NCBI GenBank assembly: GCA_019054805.1
Contig: JAHQIY010000015.1
Coordinates: forward strand, 504,001-568,000
From: Brachionus manjavacas
Taxonomy: Eukaryota > Rotifera > Eurotatoria > Ploima > Brachionidae
DNA length: 64,000 nt
Direction of reading: 5' to 3'
The notes below the pieces were generated by a model. The model did no database searches, had not been told where the DNA came from, and was given only the letters and a program-made list of their open reading frames with translations. The position numbers and the translations under genes were made by a program. Below, piece after piece: positions 11,025-21,233 of the stretch; position 1 is the stretch's first letter, and every line of letters begins with the position of its first letter.

Positions 11025-11735
11025 AACAGCAATTACCCTTTTCATTTTATACTTAAGCGAAACGTCCAAAGTAATTCTTCACCCTGTTGAACACGCCATT
11101 TATGCCGACGACCTTGTAATCTGGACTTCTGGCATTAACAGAAAGGAAATCAAAGGAAAAACTTCAAGCAGCAATTAATAGCATTAGCAGTTTTTTGTGA
11201 CCTAAAAGGTCTAACAATAAACAAAAATAAAACCACACAAACCATTTTTACCACAGCGGGTTACAGGAAAAATTATCAGAAAAACTTCGGACTAGTGATC
11301 AAAATTAAATGAACAAAACATCCCAATAGACTTGTTCCCAATTTTTTTAGGCATAGAACTTGACCCTAAATTAAGTTACATACCGCACCTAAAGCACATA
11401 GATAAAAGAAAAGCAGTTAAAATTAACAGCATTGGTAAATTAAAACGTCTAAAATTAAAAAACAGCACAGGGTTAAGGGTTTTAATTTTCAAATTTATGA
11501 TCCGATCATTTTTCGACTACAGCTTTGTGATCTCCCAAGTTGGATCACCGACTTACGAATCAAGATTGCAAAAAATACAGAAGAAAATACTTAGTCACAT
11601 TAAGTTCTTTCCACTCAAGAGATCAATTTCTCACAAACAGCAAAGCCTTAAAATATACCAAGTTAAAGAACGAATGAATAAACTTTTTATCAATTACTGT
11701 ATAAAGCAAAACACTCCAAATTTTTTGATTAGAGA
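11025..11735 (+). mobile_element. Jockey-like LINE reverse-transcriptase fragment
   Basis: 11040-11178 encodes HAIYADDLVIWTSGINR, the RT catalytic YADD box, followed in another frame by FCDLKGLTINKNKT. From 11332 comes FLGIELDPKLSYIPHLKHI and then the thumb region with FDYSFVISQVG. At least two frameshifts separate these parts. It is joined at its 5' end to the integrase pseudogene and is cut at its 3' end by the next element. Confidence 0.8.
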
Positions 11736-12083
11736 ATTAGGCAACATCGCTTTTTTTCACTTTTTTTTCACTATTTTATAACTCCTCCCATAGATAATTT
11801 TTGCGGTATTTTATTAGATTAAGACGTGAAATAATTATAAATGCAGCGTGAAAAAATTAATTTTAATACTAATTAGTTGCTTTTTTTCACTATTGCAATA
11901 ATTGCAATTTTATATTAATCTTATTACGCTTAACTTGCAATACAACTTTAATTAAAACTAAAACTCAGATTTAGACCTATATTCTAAAGATTAAATAATC
12001 AATTAAACGATGGATGAATATATAAATTTGAAATTGAATACTCACTTGCAAGTATACTATTTGAAATTTAAACAAAACTTAAA

Positions 12084-12347
12084 ATGGAATTTAAAACCAA
12101 CAAAATTATCAAAACCAACCACGAAAAACCAATGTTGTTTGTTGACGATTATCTTTATTATAAAAATCAAGTAAGGCCAAATGGGAATTTTTATTGGAAA
12201 GAATATTTTTCATCGTGCAAGTGTCAGGCTTCGATAACCACTGCTGGTCTTAACACTGAAATAGTTAGTTTGAGCAAAAAAAGGCTTACAAACGACCACG
12301 AAAAATATAAGTATCCTTATTTACTTGAAAACTTTTTCTCAATTTAA
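12084..12347 (+). pseudogene. FLYWCH-type zinc-finger fragment
   Basis: An 87-codon frame with the FLYWCH layout: KPMLFVDDYLYYKNQVRPNG, NFYWKEY, CKCQASITT and a final NDHEKY. The usual first Cys after YW and the first His of the terminal pair are replaced, so zinc binding is doubtful. FLYWCH domains occur in DNA-binding proteins and at the N-terminus of MULE transposases. The upstream sequence is AT-rich with no other domain. Confidence 0.6.
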
Positions 12348-12352
12348 AATAT

Positions 12353-12568
12353 TTGCAAGCTTATGGTGTTAATTTAACAGAACATTGGGATTTTAGTTAC
12401 GTCAAAATTATTCCAGTTCAAACGAATGGTTATGATTGTGGAGTATATGTGTGTAAATTTGGTGAGATTTTATCTAAAGGCTCAAACAATTTTTTGTTTT
12501 TGGCAAAAGACATGAATTTTTATCGCCGTAATATTTTACTTTCAATTTTAAAAAATTTTGTTCATTAG
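12353..12568 (+). pseudogene. Ulp1/SENP-like C48 protease, C-terminal half only
   Basis: The frame reads YLQAYGVNLTEHWDF, then VQTNGYDCGVYVCKF, where the Gln of the oxyanion hole and the catalytic Cys in the DCG box are intact, and ends RRNILLSILKNF, which matches the closing helix of SUMO-protease domains. The catalytic His and Asp would lie upstream, where the FLYWCH frame ends only a few bases earlier, so half the fold is missing. Proteases of this type are carried by several DNA transposons. Confidence 0.7.
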
Positions 12569-12788
12569 ACTTTATTTACTAATTTTTTATTTTTTTATTT
12601 TTTTGCATAATTTGCATTTGATTAGCTTAATTAACGCCTTCTTTTTTTAAAATTTTATTATAATACAAAAATAATAAATTTATTGGTCAATCATAATTAG
12701 TTGCTTTTTTTCACTATTTTTCTGAACTTTAGCCGATATTTTTACTTACTTGCCAATTATGGAACAATGATAGTGAAAGAAAGCGATG

Positions 12789-13734
12789 ATACGGAGAATT
12801 AACCAGATAATTATTTTTTTTTTATTATTTTATTCGTTTTTTCTACAACTCTTTGATTTGTAATTTTAATTATTTTATTTAATCTTTAAAGAATGCAGGC
12901 TGAAAAGAGGGTCTTTTACCGCTTTTACGGATAAGCTTGTGAAGTTCCTCTCCAAAATTATTCTATTAATAATAAAAAAATAAAATAAAGTAACCGCTAT
13001 CAATCCGGTAAGCAAATTAACGTACAGAATTATTCAATTAAAACATTTTATCAATTAAGTAAAAATTAAAGGGCTTTTTGATTTAATTAGTAATGGTTCT
13101 TGAGAAAAATCTAAAAATCACATGTTTTTTGATGCATCGTTAATAGTTTTATCTTTCCGACCTTTCAAATTTTTAACTCGAATATTATTCTTTGTTTAAA
13201 AACTTTTCTCTCACGATTTTATTCTCATTTACCCAAATATATTGTGTAATTTCTACCTTACTATTTCCTCTTTTTTTCCTGAAACCAGAACTATGTAAAC
13301 ATTTGCCACATGTAAAAATCTATGTCTTCTAAACTTATATTTTTTTAGCTTATTTATTTTATTTTGATTTTTTTTATCTCATTTTATTAATTTTAATTTA
13401 TTCTGAAGGAGCCGTAGCTCTGTGCAGAAAACAATTAAATAAAAAAATAAAGATTAATTCTCATGCTTGATTGATGAGACTTTATAGTTAAGTCCAATGC
13501 TCATGTCTAAAAGTCTCATAAGTAATAAAAATTTGTATGTAAGGGTATTTTTAAATTTTATATCTTAAAATAGGAGGTAAATTTTTTTATTTATTTATCG
13601 GCACATATTAAACAAACAAATAAAATAATAAAAAATAAATAATAGTAATATTAAATCATAAAATAAATAACTGAGAGAATATTTTGATAAAAAATAAAAC
13701 TTAAAAAATATAGAAATGAAACAATTTTATAAAT
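12789..13734. other. Intergenic with a possible LINE 3' tail
   Basis: No gene. At about 13405-13452 a GC-richer stretch (CTGAAGGAGCCGTAGCTCTG) followed by AATAAA-rich sequence looks like the 3' end of a non-LTR element; a related string with the same TCTGAAG start occurs near 43084. Confidence 0.35.
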
Positions 13735-14220
13735 CATCTTTTCTCAAAAATATCTCAAAATTTTCTTTAAAAAGTTATTCGCTAAAGATTTTTTAAAGAA
13801 TCTGTAAAGAAACTACAAAAAATCTCTTTAACGTTTTGACTGGTATAAGTACAGATTAAAGTTTTTAAAGAGAATATAGAGAAAGAATAAAGTTTTTTTT
13901 TTTCAAATTATTTTTTAATGATTTTTTAATCTCTAAAATATCTCCATTATTTCTTCAAAATAATTCAATTTATAAAGATTTTTTAAAGAAATATAAGAAT
14001 AATAATATTTTAAAGAGAATATAGAGAAAAAACAAATATTTTTTTTGTTTAATTAATGATTTTTTTTATCTCTAAAATATCTCTATTTTTTCTTCATAAT
14101 AGGTCAATTTTTAAAGATTTTTTAAAGAATCTTTAAAGAAACTTCAAAAAATCTCTATAAAATGTTTGACTGGGGACTTGTACTATTAGGTTTTTTCTAA
14201 AGAGATTCTTAAGATTTCTT
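13735..14220. repeat. Degenerate tandem repeat, units of about 140 and 330 bp spacing
   Basis: A 61-bp segment at 13783-13843 (TAAAGATTTTTTAAAGAATC... to TTTTGACTGG) recurs at 14112-14173. A second motif, TCTCTAAAATATCTC followed by TAAAGATTTTTTAAAG, occurs at about 13931 and 14070. The block is therefore internally repeated two to three times with about 85-90 percent identity. No coding capacity. Confidence 0.65.
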
Positions 14221-14810
14221 GAGTCTAAGTAAGAATGTTTACAATCAGAAATCATTTTATCAATACTCGAATTTTATAAATGAGTTTAAATGCTTATTTT
14301 TATTGCTGATTTAATATTTTAACATTTGATTTTATTCTATGATTTACATTCTATCTATTTATCCGAGAGGCAGTTTTATTTAAAATCTCAAATATAGTGC
14401 CCTAATCAAGAGAAGAATAGTATTTGAAGCCTGAAGTCAATATGGAACAAAACTCAATTAAAAATCAAAATAAAGAGTAACAATATAAGCGACAAACATT
14501 CATGGGACAAAGTCATGGACATGCAGCACTACTGATTACCAAAAACTCAATTGTATTATTTGAGAAACTGAATGCAGATAGTTAATCCTTGAAAAATTGT
14601 TTTGACAGAACAAAAGTCAATAAACAATAAAAAACCGCATAGTTTGTTAAATCGTCAAAACCATTAGGCCCAGATGAACAGTACAATAAATTTTTGTCCG
14701 ATTTATTATTTAAAAAAAAAAAAAAAAATTATAAAATTACTGACTTGACTTGACATATGACAAATGAGGTAAAACCAATTCGATAATTTTGGCTCTTTAG
14801 AGGAAAAAGA
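14221..14810. other. Intergenic before duplication copy 2
   Basis: A short frame near 14650-14710 (KSSKPLGPDEQYNKFLSDLL) resembles the region just before the RT domain of LINEs, but it is too short to assign. Otherwise nothing is visible. Confidence 0.35.
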
Positions 14811-15607
14811 ATGCAGGAAGAGCAAAAAAGACTGTGTATGGGGGAATAGCGTGGACACCTTAGGTTACGCTATTAGTAAAATTATAAAAAGAAATATCGA
14901 AAGTAAAAAATGATTTGAAAAGTTTAACTTCAAGTCGTGATCAAAATTAAAAACAAAAAGTCTTTAGGTATAGTTCAACTTAATTATAAAAGTAAAATTT
15001 AGTTGAATTTATATTTAGACTAAAGGTATCTGTTGAGTTAAAGCTGTTTTTTGAATACTAAACCTTTTTTATAAATTCAATATGGAAACCATAATATTTA
15101 GCATAAGCTTAATAACATTGATACATTTAGATTTAAAATAAAAAAAAATTTTTGTATTTTTAAAAATTGATTTAATAAATTTTGAATTAATCTATAAAGA
15201 AAAATTCGATTATCTTTTACTAATTCTTAAAAAAAAATCGAAAAATTACTTGCCCTTTTTGAGTCAAAAATTTTCGAAGACATTCAAAAATTAAATTTTA
15301 AATAAATAAAACTAGAATTTAGGTGTTTTACAACCGATGAGTTTATCTTACTAAATTCACTTTTTAAAATCATCCAATTTTATTTAATCTTATAATATCT
15401 TTTTAGTTTTTACTTTACAAAAACAAATACCACTTGTTAAATAATTAAATTTATTTACCAAAATAAATTTTAAAATAGCTTAGGCCTACGAGTGGAAATT
15501 ATCTAATACTGTTACACTTATAGTGATTTAGCAATCGTGATTTTTACTGATGGAAGCTTTAATTTACCTGTTATATAATGACATAATGTTTTATATAATC
15601 AGTTATC

Positions 15608-15615
15608 TATAAATA
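15608..15615 (+). promoter_or_regulatory. TATA box of membrane-protein gene copy 2
   Basis: TATAAATA 45 bp before the ATG at 15660, identical to copy 1, so transcription may continue even though the reading frame is broken. Confidence 0.6.
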
Positions 15616-15659
15616 AGCAGCGATATTTTAGTTTTGTCATTGGAAAAAAACTTCAAACC

Positions 15660-16716
15660 ATGATCGAAAAATCTACATTTGAGCTTGAAGAGGCTAAATT
15701 GACCAACAAGCCGCATAATATTGGCATCATTTTTACTTATCTTCTAAATGCAGTTCTATTAGCAGGTCTGCTCTTTTTAAATTATGGCGCTGCTGATCTA
15801 GGTATTACAAGGAGTCGTATCGGTAACTCATCTAACCGATATCCAATAGATATAAATCCAGCTAGATGGGCTTTTTCTACATGGGGTGTAATTTTTACTC
15901 TCCAAGTTCTCTGGACTCTTTACTCAATTATTTCCATATTTCTAAAAACAAAAAATGGAAAATTGTACCAAGAACCAGCTGTGTTTACACCATCATTTTT
16001 TATGTTCATATTTTTGCACTATGGCTATTTGTACGGCTGGCTGTTCGTATGGGATAGTAACTATCTTACAGTCGCATATGTATTCTTGGCAATTACTAGT
16101 ACATGTTTGTATCTTGCCGCTGTAGTGAGTCACAAAAATATTTTTGATGCTCAGAGAAAGCTTGAAAACAACAAAGGGTAACTTTTTAATTTTTTAAATT
16201 AAATTTGATATTATTAAAATTTTGATTGAATTTAATTTTAAAAATATTTAATAAAGCTATTTATGGTTGTATCGAATTTTGGTGAACAATGGCATAGCAT
16301 TCTATGCGGCTTGGACTACACTGGCCACATTTTTTGAGTCTCGCGATTTCATGGACCTACGAATGGAATGGAAAACGGGATGTTGCTTCAATTAGTTCAT
16401 TATCGTTAGCAACTTTGTTGATATTTGCCTATTTTTTCCTAGATGTGGCCGTATTTGAAAAATACACTCGATTTACTATTAGCCCTTATTTGCAGCTAAT
16501 TTGGGGATATACAGGTAATTTTTTAAAGAATTTTAAAAATATTTATTTTCAAAATTCTATTACTTAAAAGGTATCTTGGTAAACAATTGGAAATCACAAA
16601 CCCCAGCTGCCTATCTTACTCTCTTATCATTAATAGCTATTGTAATATTAACAGCTATTAAACTAGTCGTTACTTATGTCAAACAAATGAAGGTTCCAAA
16701 AAATGATTTAGCCTAA
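15660..16716 (+). pseudogene. Multi-pass membrane protein, TspO/MBR-like, copy 2, frameshifted
   Basis: Exons equivalent to copy 1: 15660-16177, 16257-16514, 16571-16716. Exon 1 encodes exactly the same 172 residues as copy 1. In exon 2 the run of five T in the codons for ATFLSL has become six T (around 16329-16334), shifting the frame after about 25 codons of the exon; the original frame resumes only by skipping a base. Downstream the exon 2 and 3 sequence is otherwise intact, with V to L in SPYLQLIW. The protein as written would be cut after roughly five of eight membrane spans. A homopolymer sequencing or assembly error is a real alternative, because everything else is preserved. Confidence 0.7.
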
Positions 16717-16737
16717 ATTTTCTTTATATTTTAATTT

Positions 16738-17213
16738 TAATAAATTTTTTTTTAAATTAAAACAATTATTATTTGAAATGAAATAAGAAAATTTTCTTTC
16801 TGTAACTTTTAGAGAATATTATTAATGAGTCTTTTAAAAACAGAGACAATACTAGGTAATTTTGATACATTTTATTACCTTGAATATTATATTGAATTCG
16901 ATTTTTTTATTCAATAATTCCAGCCTTTTTGTCAATACAAATATAAGAAAGTAAACTTGACAATTCATTTATTTAGACGATTCTAAATCTTCTAGACTTG
17001 ACATCCTAATTTAGGTGATTTTTGAATAGATCAAATTTTACATTGCAAAATTATTATCGCTATTTTCTAAAGAATAAGTTGTTATTGTTACTTTATATTG
17101 AATATTAGCCACTTGGTCATTTTGGTTGCCAAATATTGGTCTAATTCTGATTAAAAATGTCATTCTGAATTTTAAAACTAAGAGAAAAAAAACAGAAAAT
17201 TAAAATTAGAATA
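16738..17213. other. Intergenic
   Basis: AT-rich sequence downstream of duplication copy 2. No coding or repeat signal recognised. Confidence 0.4.
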
Positions 17214-17442
17214 TTTTTTTTGTTTAGGTCTAAAACTCGTTCTGCAAATTTTATTTACGATGATTACTTTTCTTTGGGTTTGTGTATAGACTCTGCAGTC
17301 AAATTTAAATGATTTTCTAATGCATTTTATTGCTTTTAAGATTTGCAGAGTTTTTGCAGAGAATCAATTTGAGTGATAAAAAGTTTGTATTTGATAGTCT
17401 GAAAATTTTTTTAATACAACTTTTAGACCTAAACAAAAAAAA
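17214..17442. repeat. 229-bp hairpin-type element with perfect 22-bp inverted ends
   Basis: TTTTTTTTGTTTAGGTCTAAAA at 17214-17235 is exactly complementary to 17421-17442. The two ends enclose 185 bp without coding capacity. The size and perfect terminal inverted repeats fit a MITE, though the low-complexity T run adds to the match and no target-site duplication is evident. Confidence 0.55.
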
Positions 17443-17584
17443 TTTCAATCTGAAAAATTTTCTTTGTTTTTTGTTCCAGAATTCACAATGCCTCCTAAAA
17501 TTTGAAAATTTTTAATATCTTTATATTAAAAAATAAGAGAGTACAAACAGTACAAAAGTACAAAAATTCTGGTACAACTGTTTA

Positions 17585-18625
17585 CTCTAAATCTCCTGGA
17601 AGACCAGTAACCGTTTCCAATCATATTTAAAAAAAACGAATTAGGTCTTTGTTCAAAACTCACTCGCAACGTCAAATTAGTCTTAAACTAATGATTTCTG
17701 TGGGGTCAGTTTCAAAAATTTTAAAAGAATTGAAACTCAAAGTAAATTTTGTAATCAATTTCTAATTTATTTTCTATTAAAATTTCTTTTTCGTAGCCAT
17801 ATAAAAAGAGAAAAATCTCTCTTCTCACCACTAACCATGTGAAAAAGCGTTACTCATTTTCACAGCTTTGGAGGAAAAAAATAAAATTATGTAAAAAAAC
17901 TTACCGATTTTGTTCTCGAATGAAAAAATATTCACTGTGGATGGGGGTTTAAACAAACAAAATCAAAGAATTTATGCAATTTCTCGCGAAGAAGCTGACA
18001 AAAAGGGGTAATTAATTATAATTTTAAAAAGATTCAAAATAATCGAAAAATTTATTTAAAGGGCATTATGGGATAAATAAAAATCTTCTTTCAGTAATAG
18101 TTTGGATAGGAATGAAAGAGTTTGGCCTAACTAAACCTTATTTTATAGGCCAAGGTAATTTAATTAAAATTAAAGTTAATAAATTTAATTTTATTACTTC
18201 GAAAAGGTGAGACAATAAACTCTATTTATTACAAGAGAAAAATCTTGCCTTTTGCAAAGCGTGATGGAAATCGGTTATGTGGAACAAATAAATGGGTATT
18301 CCAGCAGGATGGGGCGAATATAAGATCCAGCCACATACGGCAAAAATAAGCCAAAACTATTGTAAAACTTATCTACATATGTTTATTTCGTACGAAATTA
18401 GGCCGCCATATTCTCCTGACTTAAACCCATGTGATTTTTATCTTTGAAATGCGATTGTTACGCGAATGAGGTTGAATAAATTTGCAACGAGACATGAATT
18501 TACTGAAGGAATAAAAAAAGTAATTAATAAAGTTCCAACAGACGAGCTAAAAAAATCAGTTTGTCCTTTTACTAAAAGAGTTCGTAATGTAGAGTATTCA
18601 AAAGGAAAATGTTCAAATAATTAAT
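17585..18625 (+). pseudogene. Mariner-type (Tc1/mariner) transposase with intron-like gaps
   Basis: Pieces in order: a helix-turn-helix region SPGRPVTVSNHI...SVGSVSKILKELKLK, then EKIFTVDGGLNKQNQRIYA with the first catalytic Asp, WVFQQDGAN with the second, and PPYSPDLNPCDFYL with the third, then a C-terminal stretch to NN-stop at about 18622. Second and third Asp are about 36 codons apart. There are in-frame stops and frameshifts, so it is dead. Three interruptions look like host introns: 17742-17796 (55 bp), 18008-18061 (54 bp) and 18155-18206 (52 bp), each GT...AG; two preserve the frame, the middle one is off by one base. Terminal inverted repeats were not found. Confidence 0.75.
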
Positions 18626-21177
18626 AAATTTTTAAAAAAAAAGAATTTTTTTTTATTCTGATATTAAAAACACAAAGCAACAGTTAAAATTCACCTTTTA
18701 AAATAAGGATAAAATTTAAGGGTCTTTTGAGTATATCTTTTGAACCGAATGTAATAAAAAAAAGATCTATTTATCATTTTGATCCTTGTTTAATTAACTT
18801 TAAGATAATATATAAAACTTATTGAAAAAATATCATTAACTAGGAGGACATTGAGATTATTTAGGTGAGGTCAAGGTTATGCTGTTAATTTCCGTTGTAA
18901 ATAAAGCAGATATATGATACAAAGTGTTTTGTATTCATTAAGATCTAATGTATATATGCATAAAATTTCAAAAGTTTTGGTTGAAGCAATCAGCAGATTT
19001 TATCGAAAACAATCTCGCGCCAACCTTTATTGAACACCCGTTAGAAAATCAACAACAAACGTAGAGTTGTCGTATTGTTTGGAGAGAATGAGATGTGTCA
19101 GGCTCTCAAAAATATAAATTTTTTGTTCCTCAGCACCATTACGAATTACGATTTAAAAGCGCAATTGGCAATTGACTCCCGTCGAACAGCTGTTCGTGAA
19201 CTGCACTGTAACCGCAGTCACAAGCGTCAAGTGGAAAATTATTAGGCATTCGAAATTGGGTAGTACCAACAAAAGACCTCTATTTATGAAGTCTTTTAGC
19301 TTTTCATAATGTTCCTCGACTTCTTTATTCCAAATTAGACTTTTAATGATCTATTATCCAGATGTTTGAAGGGAGGCACGTTTCTTTAGCTTTCCGATGG
19401 AAAGTTCAAATGTATTGAGAATAAATACAGAAAGCCATTAGTTTATTCCAAAATTGTCTAATGAATAGATTTTTATTTTAAATATAATTTTTTTTGTTTA
19501 AATAAATTTTTTTAAATAATTTTATATTTTAGTCTTATTGATACCATTTTTTTGAAAGAATAAAAATTTTAATTTAAAATTAAGATTTAATTTAAATTTA
19601 AGTTTATTACAATAATGAAATATTTTTAGTAATCTATCGATTATATTATTCTTTATCAATTTTTCTTTATTTTTACAGAAATTGATTGATTCTCATAAGG
19701 TTCTCGAGCATTTGTTTTGATCAGTAAAATATTGTTCTCAACGATTGTTTTATAATTCTGTTATGGGTTTTATCAAAGTTCCTCTCCATGTCAAACTTAA
19801 TGGTATTGTAAACGTTAAGCTTGTTGAGATGGAAATTAAGTTTGCTTGGAGCGTACGATGCCTCCCTCTTTTTTAAAAATCTCGTACAGGATCACTGTTA
19901 CGATTGCCAAACTAATCTATATAAGTTAATCGCTAGGGATTTTAACAATTGTGCCGTGTTTGTAAAGGCAAGGATTAAAAAAGCTTTAAGTTTTTCAAAA
20001 ATCGTGAGCTCTTTGAAAAAACTAAATGTCCACGTAGATTTGATGCAAAAGAACATCAAAGCTTTTGTGAATATACTTCTCATTTTTTGAGGAAGGAAAG
20101 AATTAAATTTTGATACGTTTCTATTCTTAAAAAGAAAAACTCCTTAGGTATACCTAAGGTGTTTGGTGTTTGACGCCAATGTTATAAATCGGTTTCAAAT
20201 CGCGCATGCTAAACGCATGAGATCATAGAGCTAGATTTAGAAATTAAGATAAAAATAAATTAATTCTCAGACTAAAGCTTGCTATAAAAATGTTTAGCTA
20301 TTTTGTAAAATGTCTTTTCAACTAGTCTCTTTTTGCTTATATTGCTTGTACTGATCAATTGTAAACTATTGACTTATTATTTTTGAACGTCATCTAAAGC
20401 TCTCAATTAAGAGTCAACACTCAAAAAAGATCATATTTGTAGTTTGTTTTTAATATCTCTCACTCGTCTGAAGAAAGTTACGGATGTAGGTTCAATTCAA
20501 TAACATTAGTTTTATCTGTTGCCGTTCTTTTTAGCTGCATCATTTAAATTATTTATTTTTAAAACCTTGAACTAAATTAAATTTAAAAATAAAATTTTAA
20601 ATTATTTGAAAATTTAATTCATTGCTGTGAATAGATCAAAGGTAAGGCTTGGTTAATAAATAAAAGTTATTAAGTATCGTTCTACTAAATTTAAAAATAA
20701 AGCTTACCTAAATTTATATTTACACTTAAGGTATCTGTTTAGGTGGTTTTTTAAATAAGCTATGTTTAAATTCAATATAGAAACTATAACATTCTATATA
20801 TCCCAAGAACAAAGGTAGATTAGCATAAATTTTTCAAATATTTTTCAAAATTCTAAAAAAATAATGTCTCTGAACAATTTTTTGATTTTTTTTATTTTTT
20901 ACAACTTATTTAAAAAAGAAACTATGTAATCATAGTGAATTGAGTCAATTAAATCATCTAGTATTATTTTTTTTTTCATATCTTTTTAGTTTATACCTAA
21001 AAACATTAAAAACCACATGTTAAATAACAAAATTAAATAACAAAAAAAGAATCTAAAATAGAAAAACGAAAATTATCTAACGCTTATCGTAATAAAGAAA
21101 TCGTGATTTTTACTGAAAGAAGCTTAAATCTACCTATTAAATAATGAAACAATCTTTTACATAATAATAAATTTATC
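18626..21177. other. Intergenic with possible decayed LINE traces
   Basis: About 19290-19440 contains LAFHNVPRLLYSKLDF in one frame, which resembles the RT segment around the first catalytic Asp of LINEs, but it is short and broken. An 89-codon frame at 19821-20090 is not recognised. About 20660-21170 corresponds to the diverged upstream region of membrane-protein copy 3, with islands of similarity to the upstream region of copy 1. Confidence 0.35.
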
Positions 21178-21185
21178 TATAAATA
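21178..21185 (+). promoter_or_regulatory. TATA box of membrane-protein gene copy 3
   Basis: TATAAATA 48 bp before the ATG at 21234, conserved with copies 1 and 2 within flanks that have otherwise changed. Confidence 0.65.
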
Positions 21186-21233
21186 GAAAATTCTTTTTTA
21201 GTTTTTTAATTTAAGAAAAAAAGAGCTTACACC

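Larger units (their letters stand above)
11745..12788 (+). mobile_element. TIR element of 1.04 kb carrying FLYWCH and Ulp1 fragments
   Basis: Inverted ends CATCGCTTTTTTTCACT at 11745-11761 and its complement at 12772-12788 match at 16 of 17 bases. The subterminal string TTGCTTTTTTTCACTAT is repeated directly at 11877-11893 and about 12700-12716. The inside encodes a FLYWCH-like finger and the catalytic end of a Ulp1 cysteine protease, a combination known from Mutator-like (MULE) transposons. There is no transposase, so it is non-autonomous. I see no matching target-site duplication. Confidence 0.55.
14811..16737 (+). repeat. Segmental duplication, copy 2
   Basis: Partner of 4209-6213. It has the same promoter, exons and introns with single-base differences, about 80 bp less near the 5' edge, 3 bp less in intron 1 and one extra T in exon 2. 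The break in similarity on the right is at about 16735, where copy 1 continues with different AT-rich sequence. Confidence 0.92.

Noticed and set aside
19821..20090. 89-codon ORF between mariner remnant and copy 3
   Set aside because: No motif; the opposite strand has an equally long frame, so it may be chance.
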